Shown piece by piece: positions 55,586-63,782 of a stretch of DNA of 64,000 nucleotides; the first letter of the stretch is position 1; each line of letters begins with the position of its first letter. The translations under genes and the position numbers were made by a program. Under the pieces are notes generated by a model, which had not been told where the DNA came from, ran no database searches, and worked only from the letters and a program-made list of their open reading frames with translations. The stretch covers positions 186,001 to 250,000 of the forward strand of contig JADCER010000003.1 of assembly GCA_020249925.1 (NCBI GenBank), given 5' to 3'. This stretch comes from Roseomonas sp. (lineage in GTDB: Bacteria; Pseudomonadota; Alphaproteobacteria; Acetobacterales; Acetobacteraceae).

Positions 55586-56218
55586 CTACAGCCCAAGGAT
55601 GAGCGCGATTCCGGCTGATGCAAAAAAAATTGCCATGCCGCCATTCACCCACCGATGAACACGCCCATACACCTCAACCACGCGCGTGCTCGAAAACACC
55701 AACGCATAGGTGGAAAAGACCAGCAACCCAATAATCAGGCAACCCGCAACGACAGCAAAGCCGGCCCAGGGCGCGTCTTGGCCAGGCAAACCCAAAGTGA
55801 TTGTTGTCATCCAGACAAGGATCGCTTTGGGATTGCTGATCTGGATACAGAAACCTCGGAGATAATGTGGCCAAAGCGACGTGCTGCGCAGGCGATTGCC
55901 AGAGGCCGGGAGGCGTGTGGCAATTCCAGCCGCGGCCTGCCGCGCCGCACGCAATCCCAGCCACAGCAGATAGACGCCACCGAAGATACGCAGGATGACA
56001 AATGTCGGAGGAAACATAAGCATCATCGCCCCAAGCCCGATGGCGGCGCTGATACCCCAACATTGAGACCCGGTCATAATGCCGAACACCATGGCCATTC
56101 CTGCCGAACGCCCCTGGTCCAGCGATGTCGCCATGATCGAAAGATTCCCCGGACCAGGCGTGGCGGTGCCAATGAAGTAGGCAAGATAGGCTATCAGCAG
56201 GTGGTCAAGGCTCGGCAT
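55586..56218 (-). CDS. LysE/RhtB family amino-acid exporter
   Basis: A 210-residue six-helix exporter. The LysE signature ATPGPGNLSIMATSLDQGRSAGMAMVFGI is in the first loop, and FCIQISNPKAILVWMTTIT follows helix 3. ATG 56218 was chosen because it gives the typical N-terminal helix; an upstream ATG at 56320 adds a non-family segment. It is divergent from the MocR gene across 238 bp that hold two operator-like repeats, so it is the likely regulatory target. A 236-bp gap with no recognised feature separates it from the RarD-like gene. Confidence 0.88.
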   Translation of the reverse strand: MPSLDHLLIAYLAYFIGTATPGPGNLSIMATSLDQGRSAGMAMVFGIMTGSQCWGISAAIGLGAMMLMFPPTFVILRIFGGVYLLWLGLRAARQAAAGIATRLPASGNRLRSTSLWPHYLRGFCIQISNPKAILVWMTTITLGLPGQDAPWAGFAVVAGCLIIGLLVFSTYALVFSSTRVVEVYGRVHRWVNGGMAIFFASAGIALILGL

Positions 56219-56377
56219 CGGGTGTTCCTGACAAGGCACACCCCGTTCTCCAACGAGGGCGGCTTCAATAAGCGGGGTAGAAGCTCGGCGCAGGCATCGA
56301 AGATCGTGTGCGTGAACCAATGACAGCTACTTGAAGCCCAGTTTAGCGAAGTGCCATGCTTTCCATCCAATAGAAAA

Positions 56378-56398
56378 ATGTCTCATGACACTTTTTAG
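56378..56398 (+). promoter_or_regulatory. Operator-like repeat 1 upstream of the MocR gene
   Basis: ATGTCTCATGACACTTTTTAG. It shares ATGTCT, GACA and TTTTTAG with repeat 2 and contains the short inverted pair TGTC/GACA. It lies between the divergent LysE and MocR genes. Confidence 0.55.
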
Positions 56399-56424
56399 AA
56401 TTTGTGGAGCACGCTACAGAGAAT

Positions 56425-56444
56425 ATGTCTTCGACAGTTTTTAG
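56425..56444 (+). promoter_or_regulatory. Operator-like repeat 2 upstream of the MocR gene
   Basis: ATGTCTTCGACAGTTTTTAG, a direct repeat of the site at 56378, starting 47 bp later, and 12 bp before the probable MocR start at 56457. Paired direct repeats are the usual binding arrangement of MocR-type regulators (GabR, PdxR). Confidence 0.55.
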
Positions 56445-56456
56445 GTGCCACCCCTC

Positions 56457-57836
56457 ATGCGTATTGTCTCGCCCTGGAAGCCGCGTCTTGAGGATGTGGA
56501 TGGGCCTGCCTCGGAGCGCTTGATTGAGGCGCTTGCTGCCGATATCCTGAGCGACCAACTTGAAGATGGCGCCAGGCTTCCCGCTCATCGTGACGTGGCA
56601 TGGAAATTAAAGATCAGTGTTGGCTCGGTGACAAAAGCCTATCGCGCGCTGCAACGCCGCGGACTGATCGAGAGCAGTAAGGGCAGCGGCACTTTCGTTA
56701 TTGGGCGCAGGCGACCGCAAGGGCCCGTGATTGATCTGTCAGTCAACGCGCCTCCGGCCATGCTGAATGAGCGCGTGCTTTCATCCACACTTGCAGGGGC
56801 GGCGCGCAAGGTGGAGTCGTTTTATTTTCTGAATTACCCGCCGCCCGCGGGGCATGAAAGGCATCGCATGCTGATGGCTGGCTGGCTCGGCGGCACTGGT
56901 ATTGATGCAGACCCCGAGCGGCTTCTGCTCACCAGCGGTGCGCAACAGGCTTTGGCGGTCGCCTTCGCAACAACAAGTCGTCCAGGCGGTGTCATCCTCA
57001 CTGAGCGGTTGACCTATCCCGGCGCATTAACGCTTGCGCAGGTCGGCAACTATCGTCTCATGGGTGTCGCAACCGACAATGAAGGCATGATTCCGGCTGC
57101 ATTAGATAACATTCTCGGCAAAACCAAAGAAACGCCATCCGTCCTTTATCTGACACCGACGCTGCATAACCCGACCGGAGCGACAATGGGGCTGATGCGG
57201 CGACAAGAGATCGTCAAGATTTGCGAAAAATACGATGTTATCATCATTGAGGATGATGTTTATGGATTACTGAGAAATGAGGATTTGCCTTCTTTGGTGA
57301 ACCTGGCGCCAGAACGGACAGTGTACGTAACGTCACTTTCAAAATGCCTCTGCCCCGGTTTGCGGATTGGGATGCTGCTGGTTCCGCCGCAGCTTGTCCA
57401 AAAAGCCCTACTTACACTGCATGCAACAGGACTTTCCGTATCCGCTCTTTCCTGTGCCGTTGTTGAACAATGGCTTTACGACGGCACGGCTGAGAACATG
57501 CTGTCTTCCATCGGCGCAGAGGCCCTGCGGCGCTTGGCCATTGCGCGGCGTTATTTGTCCAGGTGGATGACGGAACCTTCCGGCAAGAGTTTTCATATCT
57601 GGTTGCCAATGCAACGATCCGAAGCGGATCGCCTCCTTGAGGGTATGGCGCAGGAAGGCGTTCTATTGACCGCGCCCGCGTCGGTTCTGGCTAGTGAAAC
57701 CGACACCGAGGCGGGCCTTCGCTTGTGCCTGGGTGTTCCATCACCGGACGAACTGCATCGCGCCCTCGCACTCGTGAAACAAAAACTCGAATGCTACGGC
57801 AGGCCCTTGATCATTCCCGATGGTAGCCGGTACTAA
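56457..57836 (+). CDS. MocR/PdxR-type regulator (GntR HTH fused to class I aminotransferase)
   Basis: A 459-residue PLP-dependent transcription factor. The GntR-type winged helix is at about 15-85 (LPAHRDVAWKLKISVGSVTKAYRALQRRGLI, GSGTFV). The rest is an aminotransferase fold with TPTLHNPTGATM, the EDDVYG block, and the PLP-binding Lys296 in SLSKCLCPGLR. MocR proteins sense amino acids or PLP-like ligands; here the divergent LysE gene and the RarD-like gene are the plausible targets. ATG 56457 was preferred over GTG 56445 because the family N-terminus begins there. GC is lower than in the surroundings. Confidence 0.9.
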   Translation: MRIVSPWKPRLEDVDGPASERLIEALAADILSDQLEDGARLPAHRDVAWKLKISVGSVTKAYRALQRRGLIESSKGSGTFVIGRRRPQGPVIDLSVNAPPAMLNERVLSSTLAGAARKVESFYFLNYPPPAGHERHRMLMAGWLGGTGIDADPERLLLTSGAQQALAVAFATTSRPGGVILTERLTYPGALTLAQVGNYRLMGVATDNEGMIPAALDNILGKTKETPSVLYLTPTLHNPTGATMGLMRRQEIVKICEKYDVIIIEDDVYGLLRNEDLPSLVNLAPERTVYVTSLSKCLCPGLRIGMLLVPPQLVQKALLTLHATGLSVSALSCAVVEQWLYDGTAENMLSSIGAEALRRLAIARRYLSRWMTEPSGKSFHIWLPMQRSEADRLLEGMAQEGVLLTAPASVLASETDTEAGLRLCLGVPSPDELHRALALVKQKLECYGRPLIIPDGSRY

Positions 57837-57949
57837 CCAGCCTGCCGCGCTCAGATCGGCCCGCCATGCAAGCTTCTATGGATGGCGAATTGATCCTTGG
57901 CCATGGCGCGCATCGGTTTCGCGTTTGTCTCGCCAGCAGCGTTGCCCAA

Positions 57950-58303
57950 TCAGACCTGCGGCGCCAGGCGGAAGCGCGCGCTGCTGGCTGCATCATCCCG
58001 CAGCGTTTGGCGGATGGCCTCGGCTGCCTCAGCGCTTTGCGGCAGGGCGGCGATGGCAGTGAACCAGGGAAACTCACCGCGCACCCGGCCGAGAAACAGT
58101 CGATCAAGCGCTTCCGCCACCGGCCCGCGCACCCCGCAACAGGCGCAGGCCGGCACATGTGCGCCAGTCAGGGAAAACAGGGCCATGGCGGGGGCTGAGG
58201 CTATCGTCGGCGCCTCGGCGAGCAGGGCCATGCCCGGCGCGGGGGTTTCACCCGGCTTTAGTAGGTGGATAGGTATACGCGCATCAAGCGACCAAGCAGC
58301 CAT
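57950..58303 (-). CDS. Unrecognised 117-residue protein with CxCC motif
   Basis: The protein has an N-terminal beta/helical part (WSLDARIPIHLLKPGET), a central CACCGVRGPVAEALDRLFLGRVRGEFPWF segment, and an Ala-rich helical tail. The C-x-C-C-x2-R spacing is like the metal-binding motif of COG0523 (CobW-type) GTPases, but the P-loop and other GTPase parts are absent, so it is at most a related stand-alone metal-binding piece (inference). Its 3' half is duplicated at 54271-54399. It is divergent from the ArsR-methyltransferase gene; the SahR-like operator at 58368 lies in between. Confidence 0.65.
   Translation of the reverse strand: MAAWSLDARIPIHLLKPGETPAPGMALLAEAPTIASAPAMALFSLTGAHVPACACCGVRGPVAEALDRLFLGRVRGEFPWFTAIAALPQSAEAAEAIRQTLRDDAASSARFRLAPQV
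57962..58090. repeat. Direct repeat copy B (129 bp), inside the intact CxCC-protein gene
   Basis: Right-hand partner of the repeat at 54271-54399, same orientation, no gaps. This copy is part of an intact reading frame, so it is the likely original; the left copy is the truncated one. Confidence 0.85.
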
Positions 58304-58367
58304 GATAGGAGCCTATGTGAGTGGCCGATTCAGCGCTTCGGTGATTCCACCTTCGCGCACCAGGCAC

Positions 58368-58393
58368 TAGACATAAGAATATGTTTATGTCTA
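58368..58393. promoter_or_regulatory. SahR-like operator upstream of the ArsR-methyltransferase/metH genes
   Basis: Perfect 9-bp inverted repeat TAGACATAA (58368-58376) and TTATGTCTA (58385-58393) with an AT-rich 8-bp centre (GAATATGT), ending 10 bp before the regulator's ATG. An autoregulatory site for an ArsR-type dimer is the simplest reading. Confidence 0.55.
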
Positions 58394-58403
58394 TGTAAAG
58401 CCC

Positions 58404-59345
58404 ATGCAGGATGTTCTGTCCCAATTGCGCGGCGCGGCGGAGCCGACACGGCTTAGGCTGCTCGCGCTTTGCGCCCGTGGCGCCTGGTGCGTGACGGAAT
58501 TGGTGGCGATTCTGGGCCAATCCCAGCCCCGCCTCTCCCGCCATTTGAAGCTTCTGGTCGAAGCCGGCCTGCTGACCCGCACGCCTGAGGGTGCCAATGC
58601 CTGGTTCCAGATGGCGCCTGAGGCTGATCTGGCCCGCCATATCCTGGCCCGCCTGCCGGAATCGGACCCCTTGCTGGCGGCTGATCGGCGCGCCGCCGCG
58701 CGGCTGGCAGCGGAACGGGCGCGCATTGCCTCCGATAGTTTTCGTCGCCACGGCGCCGATTGGGATGAAACCCGCGCCCTTGGCCTGCCGACCGAGGCGA
58801 TTGAAACCGCCCTGCTGCAAGCCCTGCCGACGGGCCGTGTGGGCCGGGTGCTTGATATCGGCTGCGGCACGGGCGGGGTTTTGGAACGCTTGGCGCCGCG
58901 TATCGAAGAAGGGCTTGGCATTGATGCCTCCCGCGAGATGTTGGCGCTGGCGCGCAGCCGCCTGACGGAACGCGGCCTGACCCATATCGCCGTGCGGCAG
59001 GCGGATATGTATCGGCTGCCTTTGCCTGATGCGGGGTTTGATGCGGTCACGCTGCATATGGTGCTGCATTACGCGGAAGACCCCGCCGCGGCACTCGCGG
59101 AAGCCGCGCGCGTTTTGCGCCCCGGTGGGCGCCTGCTGATCCTTGATCTGGCGCCGCATGACCGTGCTGATTTGCTGACACGCTATGCGCATCGCTGGCC
59201 TGGCTTTGATGATGCCGCCATGGCCGGCTGGCTTGGCGGTGCGGGTTGCACCGCGCCGCGTGTCAGCACCATCCCTGCTGGCCTTTCGCTCAAGCTTTGG
59301 TCGGCTGAACGCCTGCCGCTTTCTGTTTCCACCCCCGTTTCCTGA
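58404..59345 (+). CDS. ArsR-type regulator fused to SAM methyltransferase domain (SahR-like)
   Basis: A 313-residue protein. A winged-helix ArsR domain occupies about 1-80 (EPTRLRLLALCARGAWCVTELVAILGQSQPRLSRHLKLL). Residues about 145-290 form a class I methyltransferase domain with VLDIGCGTGGVLE and LHYAEDPAAALAEAARVLRPGG. In proteobacteria this architecture next to metH corresponds to SahR, which represses methionine-cycle genes and responds to S-adenosylhomocysteine; the assignment rests on architecture and context. It lies 10 nt upstream of metH, presumably in one operon. Confidence 0.82.
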   Translation: MQDVLSQLRGAAEPTRLRLLALCARGAWCVTELVAILGQSQPRLSRHLKLLVEAGLLTRTPEGANAWFQMAPEADLARHILARLPESDPLLAADRRAAARLAAERARIASDSFRRHGADWDETRALGLPTEAIETALLQALPTGRVGRVLDIGCGTGGVLERLAPRIEEGLGIDASREMLALARSRLTERGLTHIAVRQADMYRLPLPDAGFDAVTLHMVLHYAEDPAAALAEAARVLRPGGRLLILDLAPHDRADLLTRYAHRWPGFDDAAMAGWLGGAGCTAPRVSTIPAGLSLKLWSAERLPLSVSTPVS

Positions 59346-59355
59346 AGGTTTCCCC

Positions 59356-62300
59356 ATGGCGCGCCCGCATCTTCTCGACGCCCTTCGTGACCGCGTTTTG
59401 CTCTGTGATGGCGGCATGGGTAGCCGCGTGCAGGCCATGGCACTGGAGGTGGATCGTGATTACTGGGGCAAGGAAAACTGCACGGAGGTGCTGAACCTGT
59501 CGCGCCCCGATATCGTGCGCGATATCCATCGTGGCTATTACGAAGCGGGCGCCGATATGGTGCTGACCAATAGCTTCGGCGGTTCGCCGGTGACTTTGGC
59601 CGAATTTGAACTGGAAGACCGCGCTTTTGAAATCAACAAGCTTTCCGTGGAATTGGCGCGCGAAGCGGCGGAGAGCTTCGCCGATGGCCGGCATCGTTGG
59701 GTGGTGGGCGATATCGGCCCGGGCACCAAGCTGCCGAGCCTTGGCAATATCACCTATGACGCGCTTGAAGCCGCTTTGGTGGAACAATGCCGCGGCCTGA
59801 TTGCCGGCGGTGCAGATGCGCTGCTGACGGAAACCAATCAGGACACGCTGTTCATCAAGGCCGCGGTGAATGCCGCGAAAATTGCGCGCAGGGCAGCGGG
59901 TTCCACGATTCCGATTTTCGTGCAGGTGACGGTCGAAACCACCGGCACGCTGCTGGTCGGCCCTGATATCGCCGCTGCCACCACGGTTGTGCATGCGCTT
60001 GATGTGCCGCTGATGGGGTTGAATTGCGCAACTGGTCCGCAGGAAATGGCGGAACATGTGCGCTGGCTATCACAAAACTGGCCGGGGCTGATTTCCTGCC
60101 AGCCCAATGCCGGCCTGCCGGAATTGGTGGATGGCAAAACCCATTACCCGCTGGGCGCGGAAGAACTCGCCGCCTGGATGGAACGCTTTGTTGTCGAAGA
60201 TGGCTTGAACCTGATTGGCGGTTGCTGCGGTACCTCGACGCCGCATATCGCCGCACTTGATGCCATGCTGCGCAAGCTCGGCGGTGCCGCGCATCGCCCG
60301 GCGCCGATCAAGCGCAAATTCCATTGGGTGCCATCGGTGGCATCCCTTTATACCGCAACGGCGCTGCGCCAGGAGAATTCCTATTTCTCGATCGGTGAGC
60401 GCTGCAATGCCAATGGATCGAAGGCCTGGCGCGAGCGCCAGGCGGCGGGCGATTGGGATGGCTGCGTTGCCATGGGCCGTGAGCAAATGGCCGAGGGATC
60501 GAACAGCCTTGATATCTGCACTGCCTTTGTCGGGCGCGATGAAATGGCGGAAATGAGCGAGGTGATCCGCCGCTTCACCAGCAGCGTGAATGGCCCGCTG
60601 GTGATCGATTCCACCGAAACCCCGGTGATTGAAGCAGCGCTCAAGCTGCATGGGGGCAAGCCCATCATCAATTCGATCAATTTCGAAGAAGGTGAGAAGG
60701 CCGCCGAAGATCGCATGTTGCTCGCGCGCAAATTCGGCGCCGCGGTGATTGCGCTGACCATTGATGAAGTGGGCATGGCGAAGACCGCCGAGGATAAGTT
60801 GCGCATCGCGCGCCGCCTGGTGGAATTTGCCTGCGACAAGCACGGGCTGCCGCAATCCGATTTGATGATTGACCCGCTGACCTTTACGGTCGCCACCGGC
60901 AATGAGGATGACCGCAAGCTCGGCCTTTGGACGCTTGAGGGCATTCGCATGATCCGGGATGCATTTCCCGATATTCAGATCATCCTTGGGCTTTCCAATA
61001 TCTCCTTCGGGCTTAACCCCGCCGCGCGGCATGTGCTGAACAGCGTCTTCCTGGATCACGCCGTGAAGGCAGGTATGACGGGGGCGATTGTGCATGTCTC
61101 CAAGATCAAACCCTTGCATCAGATCCCGCCAGAAGAAGTGAAGGTCGCGGAAGATCTGATCTATGATCGTCGCACCGAAGGCTATGACCCGCTGCAAAAA
61201 ATGCTGGAGCTTTTCGCCGGCCGCAAGGCCGCCGATGCCACGGCGAAGAAGCGCGCGGAGACGGTGGAAGGGCGGCTCAAGGACCGCATCATTGATGGCG
61301 ACCGCAAGGGGCTGGATGATGAATTGGCCGATGCGCTCGCCAAGGGCATTGCGCCGCTTTCCATCATCAATGATGTTTTGCTGGATGGCATGAAGGTGGT
61401 GGGGGAGCTATTTGGTGCCGGCAAGATGCAGCTTCCCTTCGTGCTGCAATCCGCCGAGACCATGAAAGCCGCCGTCGCCTATCTGGAACCGTATATGGAA
61501 AGGGTGGAAGGCCAGGAAAAAGGCACCATCGTGCTCGGCACCGTGAAGGGCGATGTGCATGATATCGGCAAGAATCTGGTAGATATCATCCTGACCAATA
61601 ACGGCTATCGCGTGGTCAATCTCGGCATCAAGGTGCCACTGACCGAAATTGTCGCGGCAGCGCGTGAGCATAAGGCGCATGCCATTGGCATGTCCGGTTT
61701 GCTGGTGAAATCCACCGTGGTAATGCGCGAGAATCTGGAAGAAATGTCGCGCCAGGGTGTGGATATTCCCGTGCTGCTCGGCGGTGCCGCGCTCACGCGC
61801 AATTACGTCGAAGATGATTGCGTGCGCGCCTATGCTTCAGGCCGTGTCGCCTATGCGCGCGATGCCTTTGATGGCCTGCATCTCATGGACAAGGTCATGG
61901 GCAATGGCTTTGATGATTATCTGGCTGCGCTGCAAACCAAGCGCTCCGGCAAGGCGCGCAATGAAAAGCGCACCCTTGGCACGGCGGACCCGCGCGGCTT
62001 TGCGCCCGTTGATGTGAAATACGCGCAAACCCGCCGCCGGCGCGTGGCGGCTGAAAGCGCTGTGCCGACGCCGCCCTTCTGGGGCGCGCGCGTTTTGGAA
62101 GCCGCGCCCAAGGCGCTGGTGCCCTTCATCAATGAACGGAGCCTCTATCAATTCCAATGGGGTTTCCGAAAGGCAGGGCGTTCGCTGGAAGATTTCCTCG
62201 GCTGGGCCAAGCAGGAATTGCGCCCGGTGCTGAAGCGGATGCTGGCTCTTGCGGAAGAACAAGATATCCTGAAACCGCAAGCGATCTATGGCTATTGGAA

Positions 62301-62856
62301 ATGCGCGGGCCAGGGCAATGATCTGATCCTGTTTGCCGAAGATGGCGTGACGGAGGTCTGCCGCTTCAATATGCCGCGTCAGCCCAAGGAAGATGGGGAT
62401 TGCATCGCCGATTTTGTGCGCGATGTGGATGATGGCCCGAATGCGCGTGATGTGATCGGCCTGCAAGTGGTCACTGTGGGCCAAAAGGCATCCGACATCG
62501 CGCGCGTGTGGTTTGAGGAAAACCGTTATCAGGATTACCTCTATCTGCACGGGCTTTCGGTGGAAATGGCGGAAGCGCTGGCGGAATATGTCCATAAGCG
62601 CATCCGCGCCGAATTCGGTTTTGCCGCCGAGGATGATCGCGATATCGAAAAAATGCTCCAGCAGGGCTATCGCGGCGGGCGTTATTCCTTCGGCTATCCA
62701 GCCTGCCCGAAGCTGGAAGATCAGGAAGGCTTGCTCAGGCTTTTGGATGCGGAACGGATTGGCGTTTCGCTCAGTGATGAATGGCAGCTCCATCCCGAAC
62801 AATCCACCAGCGCGATTGTGCTGCACCACCCACGCGCCAAGTACTTCTCGGTCTAG
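59356..62856 (+). CDS. metH: Cobalamin-dependent methionine synthase
   Basis: A single 1166-residue polypeptide containing all four modules. The homocysteine domain has zinc ligands C224 and C290-C291 (GGCCGTS). The methyltetrahydrofolate barrel has SIGERCNANGS. The B12 domain has the cobalt-ligand His735 in GDVHDIGKNLV. The reactivation domain (about 900-1166) has the SAM-binding region ending in FGYPACPKLEDQEGLL. MetH makes methionine from homocysteine. The start was set at ATG 59356; the frame is open upstream only because it overlaps the regulator gene. Confidence 0.97.
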   Translation: MARPHLLDALRDRVLLCDGGMGSRVQAMALEVDRDYWGKENCTEVLNLSRPDIVRDIHRGYYEAGADMVLTNSFGGSPVTLAEFELEDRAFEINKLSVELAREAAESFADGRHRWVVGDIGPGTKLPSLGNITYDALEAALVEQCRGLIAGGADALLTETNQDTLFIKAAVNAAKIARRAAGSTIPIFVQVTVETTGTLLVGPDIAAATTVVHALDVPLMGLNCATGPQEMAEHVRWLSQNWPGLISCQPNAGLPELVDGKTHYPLGAEELAAWMERFVVEDGLNLIGGCCGTSTPHIAALDAMLRKLGGAAHRPAPIKRKFHWVPSVASLYTATALRQENSYFSIGERCNANGSKAWRERQAAGDWDGCVAMGREQMAEGSNSLDICTAFVGRDEMAEMSEVIRRFTSSVNGPLVIDSTETPVIEAALKLHGGKPIINSINFEEGEKAAEDRMLLARKFGAAVIALTIDEVGMAKTAEDKLRIARRLVEFACDKHGLPQSDLMIDPLTFTVATGNEDDRKLGLWTLEGIRMIRDAFPDIQIILGLSNISFGLNPAARHVLNSVFLDHAVKAGMTGAIVHVSKIKPLHQIPPEEVKVAEDLIYDRRTEGYDPLQKMLELFAGRKAADATAKKRAETVEGRLKDRIIDGDRKGLDDELADALAKGIAPLSIINDVLLDGMKVVGELFGAGKMQLPFVLQSAETMKAAVAYLEPYMERVEGQEKGTIVLGTVKGDVHDIGKNLVDIILTNNGYRVVNLGIKVPLTEIVAAAREHKAHAIGMSGLLVKSTVVMRENLEEMSRQGVDIPVLLGGAALTRNYVEDDCVRAYASGRVAYARDAFDGLHLMDKVMGNGFDDYLAALQTKRSGKARNEKRTLGTADPRGFAPVDVKYAQTRRRRVAAESAVPTPPFWGARVLEAAPKALVPFINERSLYQFQWGFRKAGRSLEDFLGWAKQELRPVLKRMLALAEEQDILKPQAIYGYWKCAGQGNDLILFAEDGVTEVCRFNMPRQPKEDGDCIADFVRDVDDGPNARDVIGLQVVTVGQKASDIARVWFEENRYQDYLYLHGLSVEMAEALAEYVHKRIRAEFGFAAEDDRDIEKMLQQGYRGGRYSFGYPACPKLEDQEGLLRLLDAERIGVSLSDEWQLHPEQSTSAIVLHHPRAKYFSV

Positions 62857-62879
62857 CCCTAACCGGCTAAACCCCCGCC

Positions 62880-63782
62880 ATGGTTGAGGCCCGGCATTCC
62901 AGCGCCGCGCGGCTTGCCGCGGGCAGCGTGGCGGTTGCGGTGGCGGTTCTCGCACTCAAGGCGGTGGCCTGGTGGGTGACGGGGTCCGTCGCGCTTTACG
63001 CCGATGCTTTGGAAAGCATTGTCAATGTCGCGGCCGCGCTCGCCGCGCTGCTCGCGGTGCGGCTTTCTGCCCTGCCGGCGGATGCCAACCATCCCTACGG
63101 GCATTCCAAGGCTGAGTATTTCTCGGCTGTCTTGGAAGGCGCTTTAATCATCGTCGCAGCCTTGCTCATTTTGCATGAGGCCTGGGGGGCTTTTGTTGCG
63201 CCACGCGCGCCGGAACAGGTGGGGATTGGCTTGGCGGTGGCGGCGGTCGCCAGCAGCATCAATGCCGCCTGGGCGCTGTTTTTGGGGCGGCGGGGCAAGG
63301 ATTTACGTTCGCCGGCGCTGATCGCCGATGCGCGGCATTTATGGGCGGATGTGGTGACCTCGGCTGGGGTGCTGGTGGGGGTTGGGCTGGTCACGCTCAC
63401 GGGTATCTTATGGCTTGACCCGCTGCTGGCGGCGCTGACGGCGGTGAATATCCTGATCTCCGGTGGGCGCTTGCTGCGCGAAAGTGTCGGTGGCCTCATG
63501 GATGAAGCCGTGCCGCCCGCGACCATGGAACGCATTCGGCGCATTGTGGCCGAACAGGCATCTGGCGCGATTGAGGCGCATGATTTGCGTTCCCGCCACG
63601 CCGGGCGGCATACTTTTCTGGAATTCCATCTGGTGGTGCCGGGCGATATGCGGGTCAGCGAAAGCCATGAGATTTGCGACCGGATTGAGGCTGCGCTGAA
63701 GGCGGAGCTTGAAGGCGCGATCATCACCATTCATGTCGAACCGGAAGGCAAGGCGAAGCAGCAAGGGGTGCCGGTATTGTGA
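62880..63782 (+). CDS. Cation diffusion facilitator (CDF) family metal exporter
   Basis: A 300-residue metal/proton antiporter with six helices and a C-terminal cytoplasmic domain. The helix-2 metal motif reads YADALESIVN: by eye the two Asp of the usual D-x3-D (DSLVD in FieF) are Glu and Asn. Helix 5 keeps H-x3-D (HLWADVVTS). HPYGHSKAEYFSA and the dimerisation-domain end (ITIHVEPEG) are conserved. Metal specificity (Zn, Fe, Mn) cannot be assigned. It follows metH by 23 nt and overlaps the next gene (GTGA). Confidence 0.9.
   Translation: MVEARHSSAARLAAGSVAVAVAVLALKAVAWWVTGSVALYADALESIVNVAAALAALLAVRLSALPADANHPYGHSKAEYFSAVLEGALIIVAALLILHEAWGAFVAPRAPEQVGIGLAVAAVASSINAAWALFLGRRGKDLRSPALIADARHLWADVVTSAGVLVGVGLVTLTGILWLDPLLAALTAVNILISGGRLLRESVGGLMDEAVPPATMERIRRIVAEQASGAIEAHDLRSRHAGRHTFLEFHLVVPGDMRVSESHEICDRIEAALKAELEGAIITIHVEPEGKAKQQGVPVL

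Noticed and set aside
54400..57961. Reading the RarD/LysE/MocR segment as an insertion sequence or composite transposon.
   Set aside because: No transposase, terminal inverted repeats or short target duplication; the 129-bp repeats are coding sequence of a resident gene.
58284..59438. Long open frame antisense to the ArsR-methyltransferase gene.
   Set aside because: Composition-driven shadow; the sense frame has clear HTH and SAM motifs, while the antisense translation is Arg/Gln-rich without domains.
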